Of a stretch of 64,000 bases of DNA, positions 45,216-54,670 are shown piece by piece. A program made the position numbers and the translations under genes. The stretch lies in contig NZ_JAPVRC010000001.1 of the NCBI RefSeq assembly GCF_030345335.1, positions 496,001 through 560,000 on the forward strand, written 5' to 3'. The notes below the pieces were generated by a model. That model ran no database searches. It saw only the letters and a list, made by a program, of their open reading frames with translations, and was not told where the DNA came from. The stretch's first letter is position 1; each line of letters starts with the position of its first letter. The stretch is from Halobacillus campisalis (GTDB taxonomy: Bacteria > Bacillota > Bacilli > Bacillales > Halobacillaceae).

Positions 45216-45380
45216 ATGGTAACAGCTGTTCTTCTTTTATTGGTAACAATCTTATGTGTATTTGCAGTGTTTCGAGAAATCAAAACAAAAAACTTTTTCG
45301 CTGTACTTTTTGCCGGAGTATCTGCGTTAATGTTCGGCTGGTTTTCGATTATGACCATTTACGCAAATCTATTTGGTTGA
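45216..45380 (+). CDS. Small DUF2759-like membrane protein
   Basis: 54 aa: MVTAVLLLLVTILCVFAVFR at the start, a charged turn (EIKTKN), and a second helix ending MTIYANLFG. Two-helix hairpin topology. GGAGGG precedes the ATG and a terminator follows, so it is a real gene. It resembles DUF2759 (YqgW) proteins of the yqg region; function unknown. Confidence 0.75.
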   Translation: MVTAVLLLLVTILCVFAVFREIKTKNFFAVLFAGVSALMFGWFSIMTIYANLFG

Positions 45381-45398
45381 AATATAACTCGCTGCACC

Positions 45399-45426
45399 CC
45401 TCTGCTTATATTGCAGAGGTTTTTTT
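45399..45426 (+). terminator. Terminator of the small DUF2759-like gene
   Basis: 7-bp stem CCTCTGC / GCAGAGG (45399-45405, 45413-45419) followed by seven T. Confidence 0.85.
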
Positions 45427-46210
45427 ATGCTTCAGAACGTATTTCTTCTTCAGAATCCACAAGCTGGCCCTGTTCATTAAAGAAGTAGCGGTACATCGCT
45501 AAGGTAATGAACATTGCGCTCAATGATACAGAGGAAAAAATACTTATTGAAATAACAAGCTGATACTTTATGGCGGTAACAGGAGCCACACCGCCAAGAA
45601 TTAACCCCGTCATCATTCCTGGAAGCTGGACGAGGCCTATCGTTTTCAACTGGTCTACATTTGGGATGAGAGCGGCATTCAGAGTCTTTTGTACAATCAA
45701 TTTAGAAGCAGTGCTAGGCTTTGCCCCTAAAGATAACGCTGCTAAAAGCCGGCCGTTATTCTCCTTGAATTCATTCTTCATACGCTCCAAAGCTAACCCC
45801 ATAGCGACCATACTATTACCTATTACCATGCCGCTCATTGGGATCACTTCTGAAGGTGTGAACGCAACCATATCGAATATCAGCCAAAGACTGAGAACAC
45901 TGACTTCAATAACAAGCAGCCCAATAAAAATATATAATAAAACGTTAGGCAGCCCCATTCCTTTTTTCCTTGCGTGAAATGCAGCAACAGTCAACATAAT
46001 GCTAATCATAAATGGTATGCCTATCATGGCAGGAAGTTCAAATAAATACGTTAATAAATAGCCTATTGCAAACAATTGAACCGTTCCTCTTAGAGAAGAC
46101 CATATAATATTTTTATTTAGTCCAAGTTGATAAAAATAGGATAAAGAAAGTGGGATCAGTACAAACACCACTAAAAACAAAAGGGATTGATTGGATATTT
46201 CCGGCTCCAT
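45425..46210 (-). CDS. fetB: FetB-type ABC transporter permease
   Basis: Membrane half of a FetAB-type transporter (UPF0014), linked to iron export and oxidative-stress resistance in E. coli. 261 aa with seven hydrophobic helices. The conserved cytoplasmic segment 'AALSLGAKPSTASKLIVQKTLNAALIP' spans about 157-183, and 'LVQLPGMMTGLILGGVAP' follows. It lies 14 nt after fetA. The substrate is inferred from the family. Confidence 0.88.
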   Translation of the reverse strand: MEPEISNQSLLFLVVFVLIPLSLSYFYQLGLNKNIIWSSLRGTVQLFAIGYLLTYLFELPAMIGIPFMISIMLTVAAFHARKKGMGLPNVLLYIFIGLLVIEVSVLSLWLIFDMVAFTPSEVIPMSGMVIGNSMVAMGLALERMKNEFKENNGRLLAALSLGAKPSTASKLIVQKTLNAALIPNVDQLKTIGLVQLPGMMTGLILGGVAPVTAIKYQLVISISIFSSVSLSAMFITLAMYRYFFNEQGQLVDSEEEIRSEA

Positions 46211-46224
46211 TACGATTCACGTCC

Positions 46225-46911
46225 TTATTCTTCTAAAAATTCTTTTAATTCCTGGGAAGCTGGAGAATCCAACATATCGGGCAGTTTCCCATCTTCCATC
46301 ACTTTACCTTCAGTAATGAACAAACCCCGGTTACCTAATCTCCTCGCCTGCCTCATATCATGCGTTACCATAATCATCGTCAATTCATGCTGGTTGATTA
46401 ATTGTTCAAGAACTTCTTCTATATCCTCTGCTGTGCGATAGTCGAGGGCGCTCGTCGGTTCATCCAACAGAAGTACTTCAGGTTGGTTAGCCAGCGTTCT
46501 CGCTAAAGACACCCGCTGTTTTTCTCCTCCTGAGAGTTGTTCCACATCACGATTTAAGTAAGTAGAAGGGAGTTGAACGTAACCCATTAACAGCTCACCA
46601 TCCTCCTCTTTCCATTCTCCAAATAATGAAGGGCCGTATTTAATATTATCCAATACTGTACCTGGAAAGAGGTTTGGTTCTTGCAAAACGAGACCTACAC
46701 GTTTTCTCAATTCTGTGAAAGGATACTCTTTTACATTCTGACCTTCAAAATAAATCGTTCCCTCCGTTGGATTATGTAATCGGTTGAATAAAAATAATAA
46801 TGTGCTTTTCCCTGAGCCAGACGGGCCAAATAATATAACTTTCTCCTTTTTTTCAATTTGAAAATCCATCTTTTTTAAAGGGTATCTTGATACTTGTTCA
46901 AACCTGAACAT
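46225..46911 (-). CDS. fetA: FetA-type ABC transporter ATP-binding protein
   Basis: ATPase partner of fetB. 228 aa from the ATG at 46911 (AAAGGTGGG upstream); a longer frame to 47007 has no homology. Walker A 'LFGPSGSGKSTLLF', Q-loop 'VLQEPNLFPG', signature 'LSGGEKQRVSLA', Walker B '[12 protein letters not shown]', H-loop 'MVTHDM'. Downstream of ltaS with a 122-nt gap. Confidence 0.9.
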   Translation of the reverse strand: MFRFEQVSRYPLKKMDFQIEKKEKVILFGPSGSGKSTLLFLFNRLHNPTEGTIYFEGQNVKEYPFTELRKRVGLVLQEPNLFPGTVLDNIKYGPSLFGEWKEEDGELLMGYVQLPSTYLNRDVEQLSGGEKQRVSLARTLANQPEVLLLDEPTSALDYRTAEDIEEVLEQLINQHELTMIMVTHDMRQARRLGNRGLFITEGKVMEDGKLPDMLDSPASQELKEFLEE

Positions 46912-47033
46912 AATTATCCCACCTTTACTATTATCTGCATCCTGCACGGAACAGAACATTCTTATACATACCCCTTCTACAAAGGATATAACGCAGAAAA
47001 GCCGCAATGATTTTAAATCATCACGACCCTATG

Positions 47034-48893
47034 TTAATCAAAATCATAAAAGCGGAATAGATCACCATATATAATATCATCCGAGTATTGTAATTCTTTA
47101 TCTACCTTCTCCCTAACGGGAGCACAAGCTTCTTCCTCTGGATCAACTTCTTCTCCGGACTCCCTGTCATAACAGATGCCATCCGTAAAGATGTGATCAT
47201 CGCTGACAAAACTGCCATCACGCATTGCGATAAATCCTTTTCTCTCGTCTGCGAACATATCTGTTCCAAAGGTTAAATCATTCTTATCCTCGATACCTAA
47301 TAAATTGAGTAAGGTCGGTTTGACATCTATCTGACCTACAACCTCATCCCGTACACCACCATCTTCATATCCTGGAATATGGATCATAAAAGGTACTCTC
47401 TGCTGTTGGATATGCTCATATCCATCAATCTCTTTACCGATAAATTCGCCCATTGCTTTATTATGAAATTCACTAATCCCGTAATGGTCGCCCATGAGGA
47501 CTATAATCGAATCCTCGTATAAACCAGCTTCTTTCAACTCCTCAAAAAATTCTGCTACCGCCTCATCAGTATATCGTGCGGTCTGGAAGGAATCGTTCAA
47601 GGTTGTTGAACCCGAGTCGTATTTATCTATATTCGCTTTATCTTCGGGTAACTCAAACGGGAAGTGGTGAGTTAACGTAATAAATTTACTGTAAAATGGC
47701 TGGTCCTGCTCTTTTAGATAAGGTATCGATTGTTCGAAAAACGCTTTATCTTCAAGACCCCAGCCAAATGAATTCTCTGGTGTTTCCTCATAGGATTCGT
47801 CTCCGTAAAACTCATCGTACGCAATATTGTCGTACATGACATCACGATTCCAGAAGCTTTTGTTGTTAGCATGAAATACGCTTGTTTCATAATCACTTTT
47901 ATTGAGCATCTCCGGCAGTGCATGATAATCATTTTGTGCATGGGTGAAGTAGACTGAGCCACGATCAAGGGGATAGAGAGAATTCTCTACGATAAACTCC
48001 GAGTCAGAAGTTTTGCCTTGTGCCGTCTGATGATAAAAATTTTCGAACCATATGGTCTCCTGTCCCTCTTTTAGATCATTGAGGAAAGGAGTTGTTTCCG
48101 TACCGTTGATTTCAGAATCGATAAGATAATTCTGAAAGGATTCAATACTGACAAAAATTACGTTCTTGCCCTCTGCCGCTCCAAACATTTCTGACGGTTC
48201 CTTTGACCCCGTTTCGTTCTTCATATACGATTCAATGTCACCGATCTGACTGTCATCAGCAAATACACGCTGGGCTTTAGTCTTCGTATGCATCGTCGCG
48301 TCATAGATATGATAGTTGTAAATACCGATATTCTTTACTAAATATTCTCGGTCGAAAGCTCGAACAAACAGCATAGGACGCTCGATTTCTGCTAGTACGA
48401 CGTTGCCGGCAAGCAATAGAAAGGTTACGGCAGTCGCGGCAATTTTTGCATGCTTAGTAAAGCGTACGGCCATTTCGTCAGTTTTTTTACTTAAAATCCA
48501 AACAATGATGACATCTAATAAAAGAAAAACATCTCCCCAATGAATCAGTGTCAAAAGACTGGATCCTAAATCTGCTGCATTATTCCCTTGAAATAGAACA
48601 GGAATCGTTATGAAGTCAGTGAAATTCCTGTAAAAGACTAAATTCAAATATATAATTATCGTCCCTATAACTGCCGTCCATCGAAGGTATTTCATTTGAT
48701 TCTTAGGTTTCAGCCAAACGCTGATCGCAAATATTAAATAAGCGCTGGCAAGCGGGTTAACGAATAATATAAACTCCTGCATCAAGTTCTCTATGGACAT
48801 ATCAAACATAAAACGATAAACAAAGTATGTTTTTAGACCAAAGAGAAAAGATGCAACAACAAATAAAGGGGTGCTCAATTTGTTGAACTGCAT
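47034..48893 (-). CDS. ltaS: Lipoteichoic acid synthase family (YqgS/LtaS-like)
   Basis: Polymerises or primes glycerol-phosphate for lipoteichoic acid from phosphatidylglycerol. 619 aa: five membrane helices (about 8-28, 38-60, 70-88, 115-135, 150-170), then an extracellular sulfatase-fold domain. It has 'NVIFVSIESFQNYLI' (metal Glu), nucleophile Thr in 'QGKTSDSEFIVENSL' and 'LMGDHYGISEF' (Asp-His metal ligands). Bacillus has several paralogues (LtaS, YfnI, YqgS, YvgJ); synteny points to YqgS, but primary activity cannot be decided here. The tail has a Cys pair in 'GICYDRE...EEACAP'. Confidence 0.92.
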   Translation of the reverse strand: MQFNKLSTPLFVVASFLFGLKTYFVYRFMFDMSIENLMQEFILFVNPLASAYLIFAISVWLKPKNQMKYLRWTAVIGTIIIYLNLVFYRNFTDFITIPVLFQGNNAADLGSSLLTLIHWGDVFLLLDVIIVWILSKKTDEMAVRFTKHAKIAATAVTFLLLAGNVVLAEIERPMLFVRAFDREYLVKNIGIYNYHIYDATMHTKTKAQRVFADDSQIGDIESYMKNETGSKEPSEMFGAAEGKNVIFVSIESFQNYLIDSEINGTETTPFLNDLKEGQETIWFENFYHQTAQGKTSDSEFIVENSLYPLDRGSVYFTHAQNDYHALPEMLNKSDYETSVFHANNKSFWNRDVMYDNIAYDEFYGDESYEETPENSFGWGLEDKAFFEQSIPYLKEQDQPFYSKFITLTHHFPFELPEDKANIDKYDSGSTTLNDSFQTARYTDEAVAEFFEELKEAGLYEDSIIVLMGDHYGISEFHNKAMGEFIGKEIDGYEHIQQQRVPFMIHIPGYEDGGVRDEVVGQIDVKPTLLNLLGIEDKNDLTFGTDMFADERKGFIAMRDGSFVSDDHIFTDGICYDRESGEEVDPEEEACAPVREKVDKELQYSDDIIYGDLFRFYDFD

Positions 48894-49081
48894 GGTGTTT
48901 TCCTCCTCAACCCTACAATGAATAATAGGGTACTGCCTCTATAATAATTGACAAGCGACCTGTAAACTAAACAAGTCCCTCTAATATGACGAATATATTA
49001 CCACAAAAGTTTCATTAACAGAAGTTAAATTCATTGAATGGACCCTTTCATTATATGTGTCCTCCTCACTAATTCATTAAA

Positions 49082-49105
49082 AAAAAGCCAAATGAATGGC
49101 TTTTT
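49082..49105 (-). terminator. Terminator of glcK
   Basis: 9-bp stem AAAAAGCCA / TGGCTTTTT with a 6-nt loop; T-rich on both sides; 11 nt after the glcK stop. Confidence 0.8.
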
Positions 49106-49115
49106 AATTATAGAC

Positions 49116-50075
49116 TCATTGCTCATTAGAATATTGTTTTACTAAAGAAGCTCCCCCGATAACGCCTGCGTCATTTCCTAATTCTGCAAGTTCAAAAACA
49201 CAAGCTTCTGCTGCTCTAGGCAGGCAGTGTTTTGAATATGCATCTTTTAATGGTTGAAGCAGCTGATCTCCTGCTTGAGAGACTCCTCCACCCAAAACTA
49301 TTTTATTCGGATTTACAGCGACGGTTAAGTTGGCAAGCGCAAGCCCAAGTGTCTCGGTAACATCGGATAGTATTTGCTGGGCTGCTATGTCTCCCTGCTT
49401 AGCTGTTACAAACACATCTTTTGCTGTGATTTCCTTAATAGAAGACAAGGCCGAATGAGGTTCTTTAACAATAGCTTCTTTTGCTTTTCGCACGATAGCT
49501 GTGGCCGAAGTCTCTGTTTCAAGACAGCCTGACCTTCCACAATTACAAGGGGCTCCCCCTGTCGTTTTAACGGTTACATGTCCGATCTCCCCGGCTGTTC
49601 CGTTAGCTCCGTTTAAAATTTCGCCATTTGCTATGATTCCTCCACCTACTCCCGTCCCTAGCGTCACTGCTATCAAGTTCTTAACACCACGGCCAGCTCC
49701 TAACCAATTCTCTCCTAGTGCAGCCAAGTTCGCGTCATTATCCACCCAAACATTCAAACCAGTCAGCTGCTTTAATTCAACTCCGAAATCAAAATGCTTC
49801 CACCCGATATTTATTGCTTCGTTGATGTAGCCCGTACTTGAATCAACAAAACCCGGTGCCCCAGCTCCGATTCCAAGTATGGACGACTTATGTAAGTTTA
49901 ATTCTTCTAATGTATTATCAATAGTTATGTTTATGTCTCTCGTAATATGCTTTCCTCGTTCACTGGTATCCGTAGGTATTTCCCATTTCTTCACGATTTC
50001 CCCTTCAGTAGAAATGACGGCCAATTTGATCGTTGTCCCTCCAACGTCAGCTCCGATGCAATACTTCTCACTCAT
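49116..50075 (-). CDS. glcK: Glucokinase (ROK family)
   Basis: Phosphorylates free glucose with ATP. 319 aa: N-terminal 'GADVGGTTIKLAVI' phosphate loop, 'DNDANLAALGENWLG' (catalytic Asp region), 'TLGTGVGGGII' and the ROK zinc motif 'GAPCNCGRSGCLETETS'. Its start overlaps the yqgQ stop by 4 nt (ATGA), as in B. subtilis yqgQ-glcK. Confidence 0.95.
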   Translation of the reverse strand: MSEKYCIGADVGGTTIKLAVISTEGEIVKKWEIPTDTSERGKHITRDINITIDNTLEELNLHKSSILGIGAGAPGFVDSSTGYINEAINIGWKHFDFGVELKQLTGLNVWVDNDANLAALGENWLGAGRGVKNLIAVTLGTGVGGGIIANGEILNGANGTAGEIGHVTVKTTGGAPCNCGRSGCLETETSATAIVRKAKEAIVKEPHSALSSIKEITAKDVFVTAKQGDIAAQQILSDVTETLGLALANLTVAVNPNKIVLGGGVSQAGDQLLQPLKDAYSKHCLPRAAEACVFELAELGNDAGVIGGASLVKQYSNEQ

Positions 50076-50290
50076 TTACGTAATCTCCCCTTTTGTTTAT
50101 CTGTTAATACTGTAATTTCGCTTCTTAAAATTAGAATAGCCATTTGATAATCATCTTGTGTCATGCACTGCGATTGATAAAGTTCTTGAATTTCCTGTTC
50201 CATAAGTTCAAGCTCAGCTAATCGATCTCCGATATAAATGAAAGTACCGAATTTTTTTAATAGTTGTTGCACGTCATATACTGTTCTCAT
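50072..50290 (-). CDS. yqgQ: YqgQ family protein (DUF910)
   Basis: 72 aa from the ATG at 50290, 8 nt after GGAGG. 'MRTVYDVQQLLKKFGTFIYI' and 'LELMEQEIQELYQSQCMT' match the small three-helix YqgQ family, suspected to bind nucleic acid, function unknown. Conserved just before glcK. Confidence 0.88.
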   Translation of the reverse strand: MRTVYDVQQLLKKFGTFIYIGDRLAELELMEQEIQELYQSQCMTQDDYQMAILILRSEITVLTDKQKGRLRK

Positions 50291-50353
50291 TTTCATCACC
50301 TCCTCTATTATACCAATCAAAATAATAATTGAAAACGTTTAAAACCCTGCCGT

Positions 50354-51808
50354 TTAACGGTCAGGGTCTTTAGGATGAAGAAAAGCAGGCCTTCGGTTCT
50401 TTAAAGGAATAGGAGACCTTATGAAAATATCTCTGAAAGCACGTAGCGAAAATGGCATGAACGGCCATAAATAAGGTGTTTTAAATGTCTGCATATGAGC
50501 AAGGTAAAGAATCCAAATGGTAATTCCTATAATATAACCTTTTAAACCAAACATTCCAGTTACCAGCAGCAAAGCTATTCTTGAGATTCGATCAGCCAGA
50601 CCGATTTCATAACTAGGAGTAGCGAACGTACCAATAGCCGCAATCGAAAGGTATAAGACGACTTCGATAGAGAACAATCCCACATCTACAGCTACCTGTC
50701 CAATTAGGATGGCTGCTACTAGACCCAAAGCTGTAGCTAATGAAGATGGTGTATGAATGGCCGCCATACGCAGCAGATCTATTCCAATTTCAGCAATTAA
50801 AAATTGTAATAGTAAAGGAATCATACCAGTATCTTCTGGACCGATAAAAGATAAACTAACCGGTAGTAAATCCGGCTCTATCGAAAACAAGTAATATAGA
50901 GGCAATAAAAATAACGAGGCAAACAAACCGATGAACCTTACCCATCGCAAATATGCGCCAACCAATGGTTTCTGACGGTACTCTTCAGCATGCTGCATAT
51001 GGTGCCAGAACGTTGCCGGAGTAATCATCACGCTTGGAGAACCATCAATGATGATTAAAATATGTCCTTCATATAAGTGAGCGGCCGCTGTATCTGGGCG
51101 CTCGGTATACCGGATAACCGGATACGGATTCCAGTGCTGCCCGCTGATGTATTCCTCCACCGTTTTCTCTGCCATAGGAAGGGCATCCGTATCGATCTCA
51201 TTAAGTACCCGCCGTAAGTGACTGATTCGATCGTCATCTGCTATATCTTTGATGTAGCATAAGCACACATCTGTTTGTGATCTTCTTCCTATTTGAATAT
51301 ATTCCATCCGTAAAGAACGATCTCTTATACGTCTTCTCGTTAAAGCTGTATTAAATACTATCGTCTCAACATAACCGTCTCTTGAGCCCCTTACGACACG
51401 TTCCAAATCCGGCTCTTCAGGTCCTCTGACCGGATAAGTGCGAGCATCGATTAAAATAATTTCATCGACACCTTCTACAACGAGGGCTGTTGGGCCAGCT
51501 AAGACTGTATCTCCTGCTTTATTTAAATCATCAACCTTATCGAGCTCTACGTAAGAAATATATGTTTTCAACAATTTATCCAGGGGATCTGTCTCTAACT
51601 CTTCAGGGTTTAATCTTGAAAGCAGCCTCATTAAATAGTGTAGTATTTCATCTTTAACAAAACCATCAACCATAAATAAGGACATTTTTCTATTGGCATA
51701 AAACAAATCCAAATGAATCATATCAAAACTTTGATCGACACCTAAGTAATCTTTCAAGTAATCTACATTCTTCTCATAACTTTCAAACATCGGCTGCTTT
51801 TTTTCCAT
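50354..51808 (-). CDS. spoVAF: SpoVAF/FigP spore germination channel protein (GerA family)
   Basis: GerA-type A-subunit homologue. In B. subtilis SpoVAF, renamed FigP, forms an oligomeric ion channel with YqhR that amplifies germination signals. 484 aa: N-terminal cytoplasmic domain to about 285, with 'TALTRRRIRDRSLRME' and 'YIKDIADD'. Five membrane helices follow from about 295, with 'FWHHMQHAEEYRQKPLVG' and 'AAIHTPSSLATALGLVAA'. These match SpoVAF better than nutrient receptors. It lies alone, upstream of yqgQ-glcK, not in a spoVA operon. yqhR is at 24.2 kb. Confidence 0.9.
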   Translation of the reverse strand: MEKKQPMFESYEKNVDYLKDYLGVDQSFDMIHLDLFYANRKMSLFMVDGFVKDEILHYLMRLLSRLNPEELETDPLDKLLKTYISYVELDKVDDLNKAGDTVLAGPTALVVEGVDEIILIDARTYPVRGPEEPDLERVVRGSRDGYVETIVFNTALTRRRIRDRSLRMEYIQIGRRSQTDVCLCYIKDIADDDRISHLRRVLNEIDTDALPMAEKTVEEYISGQHWNPYPVIRYTERPDTAAAHLYEGHILIIIDGSPSVMITPATFWHHMQHAEEYRQKPLVGAYLRWVRFIGLFASLFLLPLYYLFSIEPDLLPVSLSFIGPEDTGMIPLLLQFLIAEIGIDLLRMAAIHTPSSLATALGLVAAILIGQVAVDVGLFSIEVVLYLSIAAIGTFATPSYEIGLADRISRIALLLVTGMFGLKGYIIGITIWILYLAHMQTFKTPYLWPFMPFSLRAFRDIFIRSPIPLKNRRPAFLHPKDPDR

Positions 51809-51943
51809 CCTAAATCCCCCTCAAGCTTATGAACGTTAGGATTTACTAATTGGCTGAAAACATACATCCCTAAAGATTTCTATAAATTAAAAGCATGTCT
51901 TCCCCTTTTTCAACATACTTGTATTACATAGCACAAAAAGGGG

Positions 51944-52810
51944 ATGCTCACATTGAAACTTGCCTGGATTGTCATATGTACAAGTCTTACCGCTATTTTA
52001 TTTACTTATTTTTTTATAGAATCCCGGGATGAATCTGTCATCAAATACTTTCCTGCTGATGAAGAACAGTCATTTGAATCTGCGAACACTACCCTTTCAT
52101 TCCTATCAGGAGAGGGCAATGATGAATATGAAATCGGCTGGGAACTATCCTCTCGTTCTCCTCAATCTGTTTACTTGCGACAGGACGTTTCTCTATTGTA
52201 TGTAAACGGAAGGCTTAAGGGAGTCGTTAACAAGTGGAAGGAAAATGCTCAGGAAATCAACAAACGTTCTACGCTTCACGGAGAAGATACACAAAAATAT
52301 GAAGCAATTTCCTTCCACCACGGAGAAATTCATAAAAACAGCGATACGATTAACAGTATTCAAGAAACCACAAGAGATAGACTATATATCATAGACTCCC
52401 CCCACTCCAATCGGATTGCTTTTCATGACCCTCAAACAGATGAAGAGAAAACGTGGAAAAATAAACTCGACCACTCTATCAAACAGCAGCTTGAAGCCCA
52501 ATGGGACGAGCTTTTAACTCATTATCAAATCCCTGAAGGAGCATACGAAAAGGTTCCTCTCACCAAGCTTCCAGCTTTCGATGAAGAGAACCCTTTTCCC
52601 TATACTTCCAAAGAAAATTACAAAAGAATATCAGGACAACTATGGGAGGGATTGTACAGAAATTACATTTTAGGTATAAAAGATACACACTCGAAGCATC
52701 CGATTCAAAGCTACATCCCTTTATTGTTATTTGATAAAAATGGCAAGCACCTTATGGTCCTTTATGAAGATGATGCAGGAGAGAAGCACCAGCTTATTCA
52801 ATATTATTGA
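51944..52810 (+). CDS. Hypothetical membrane-anchored extracellular protein
   Basis: Not recognised. 288 aa from ATG, or 285 from the TTG at 51953, which has better spacing (8 nt) from AAGGGG. One N-terminal helix (about 5-24), then a hydrophilic, acidic exported domain with 'YLRQDVSLLYVNGRLKGVVNKW' spread over 76-97, 'YEAISFHHGEIH' and C-terminal 'YIPLLLFDKNGKHLMVLYEDD'. No lipobox or catalytic motif. It runs convergently into gluP with a 17-nt overlap of the coding ends and is divergent from figP. Confidence 0.75.
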   Translation: MLTLKLAWIVICTSLTAILFTYFFIESRDESVIKYFPADEEQSFESANTTLSFLSGEGNDEYEIGWELSSRSPQSVYLRQDVSLLYVNGRLKGVVNKWKENAQEINKRSTLHGEDTQKYEAISFHHGEIHKNSDTINSIQETTRDRLYIIDSPHSNRIAFHDPQTDEEKTWKNKLDHSIKQQLEAQWDELLTHYQIPEGAYEKVPLTKLPAFDEENPFPYTSKENYKRISGQLWEGLYRNYILGIKDTHSKHPIQSYIPLLLFDKNGKHLMVLYEDDAGEKHQLIQYY

Positions 52811-54332
52811 GTTCATCTGATAAATCCTGAAAATTTTCATTATCAGGCTGAAGACGCGCAGCTTCGGCTGCGTGAGTTCGAGCTTCATTTAATTCTTCCT
52901 CCGTCTGGTGAATCAAAGCTAAGTTATAGTGAGCTTCTGCCATACCAGGCTGGAGCTCTACTACTCGTTCTAAATCAGCTTTAGCAAAAGCTAGTTCATC
53001 AACCCTTGAATAAGCGTAAGACCGGTTAAACAAAAGTTCTGCTTCATATTCATCTGGATTTGTGACTGCTGTCGTTGTAACCTCTATAGCTCTATCGTAC
53101 TCTTCTTGTTGAATAAGCTCCTGAGAGATCTGCAGCTGCGCTGCTGCATAGTCTCCGCCTTCATCATTCCTTATCCCTATCGCTGCCATTAGACTAACAA
53201 GCGCGATATATATCAAAACTCCTGCCAAGCGGCTGCTTTTACCGGGAATTCTCGGTAATGCTGTAATCATGGAGGCGATGAACCCACCAACTAACCCACC
53301 AAGGTGCGCACTGTTATCAACTTGTGGTACAACGATACCAAATGCAATGTTGATCCCAATGATAATTAATAAATTATAACCCATAGTCTGAAAAAATAAT
53401 CGTCTATTCTTCAATCCAAAATAAAGCAAAGCGCCGAATAAACCGAAAATGGCACCAGATGCCCCTGCAGCCACTTGTGGATTCATCATGAAGCTGGCCA
53501 GTCCGCCAAAAACACCTGCTAAAAAGTAGATAAAAATAAACCTTATGGAACCGTATATCCTTTCCACAGCCGTTCCTAAATAAAAGAGGGCAAGCATATT
53601 CATCAGCAAGTGGACAGCACCAATATGAAGGAACATAGAACTGACGATCCTCCACCATTCACCCTCGATAATCGCGGGGTTGAATTTAGCTCCATACTCA
53701 ATTAACGTCAATACAGACGTACTATCTCCCTGCCACTCCATTAAACCGAATATAATAAAGTTCACTACCAAAAGGATTATCGTAAAGAATAGTTTTCCTT
53801 GTGAAAAGATCTGCTCATTTTCTTTTTGCTTTTTCTTTCTCAAGGTATGAAGCTGCTGCTTTAAATATAGAGACTGGCTTTCATATTCTACTTCATCTAA
53901 GTGATCAGGGAACACCGGCCGCTCCACTTGCAGCGTCTCATATAATCTGCCGCCGTCACTTTCTTTTTCTTTATCATCTAAGTAAAATATATTCACTTTC
54001 TGGATATTTCGATTTGTCGCTATGTCTAGACTTTCCCACTCATCAACTGGGGGAAACTCCGACACATATACATAATGCAGATCCATTTTCCCTCCCCGAA
54101 ACAGTTGGGAATTCTGCTTGATCTGTGCCTGCACGTAGTCGATATCCCTCTTTAATTGATTTTTCCAATTGAAAACTTCGTGGATCAGTCTGACGACATG
54201 CCATTTTCCTTTATCTTCTTTCTCAAGCCAGATTTCACTTTTTTCTTTATTCATATATAAAATATGAAATTGATGGTTTGCAACTAAATGATAGGAGAGC
54301 TTCCACAGAAAGTATTCTTGTTTAATATACAT
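52794..54332 (-). CDS. gluP: Rhomboid intramembrane protease GluP (YqgP) with TPR tail
   Basis: In B. subtilis YqgP/GluP cuts the Mg2+ transporter MgtE with FtsH under Mn2+ stress and low Mg2+. 512 aa from the ATG at 54332 (AGGGGGA upstream). N-terminal cytosolic domain to about 170, rhomboid helices (about 185-380) with Ser in 'GASGAIFGLFGALLYFG' and His in 'NSAHLGGLVGGFIAS', and C-terminal TPR repeats ('AEAHYNLALIHQTEEELNEA'). Confidence 0.92.
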   Translation of the reverse strand: MYIKQEYFLWKLSYHLVANHQFHILYMNKEKSEIWLEKEDKGKWHVVRLIHEVFNWKNQLKRDIDYVQAQIKQNSQLFRGGKMDLHYVYVSEFPPVDEWESLDIATNRNIQKVNIFYLDDKEKESDGGRLYETLQVERPVFPDHLDEVEYESQSLYLKQQLHTLRKKKQKENEQIFSQGKLFFTIILLVVNFIIFGLMEWQGDSTSVLTLIEYGAKFNPAIIEGEWWRIVSSMFLHIGAVHLLMNMLALFYLGTAVERIYGSIRFIFIYFLAGVFGGLASFMMNPQVAAGASGAIFGLFGALLYFGLKNRRLFFQTMGYNLLIIIGINIAFGIVVPQVDNSAHLGGLVGGFIASMITALPRIPGKSSRLAGVLIYIALVSLMAAIGIRNDEGGDYAAAQLQISQELIQQEEYDRAIEVTTTAVTNPDEYEAELLFNRSYAYSRVDELAFAKADLERVVELQPGMAEAHYNLALIHQTEEELNEARTHAAEAARLQPDNENFQDLSDELNNIE

Positions 54333-54362
54333 AGCGTGTCCCCCTGTTCTTACAATGATCAT

Positions 54363-54660
54363 ACCATGATAAAATGACCTTTATCCAAAATAGAGAATTA
54401 AATAACTGTAGAAAAAGCGGGTGAACAGTTGTGTTCTGCACTTAGAATATTGGGAACTGGAAAGCAGCTCATATTCGCATCACTTTTCACCGTAGGAGTA
54501 TGCTCAAGGCAGGGGAAATCAAGTACACCCCTGCAGCATCTGATGTCCGGTGAGAGTCTGCAGGTCAGAGAGCAATAGAGTAAGCTCAACGACACTGCTA
54601 AAAAAGGGAATGTTTCTTCATCACTGGTCCTTTAACCACAGCAGAACCAACTTCTACTTT
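54363..54660. other. Unexplained hairpin-rich gap between gluP and yqgO
   Basis: About 300 bases, less AT-rich than neighbouring gaps. A 7-bp hairpin GCAGGGG / CCCCTGC (54509-54515, 54528-54534) and other complementary pairs (GGTGAA near 54420 with TTCACC near 54487; GAACA/TGTTC) are present. A 65-codon minus frame here is Cys-rich, has no ribosome-binding site and looks unlike a protein. It could be the structured leader of gluP or a small RNA. Confidence 0.35.
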
Positions 54661-54670
54661 CTCGCCACTC

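Noticed and set aside
54398-54595. 65-codon minus-strand frame upstream of gluP
   Set aside because: Cys-rich, no ribosome-binding site, no helix or domain pattern; better explained as non-coding.
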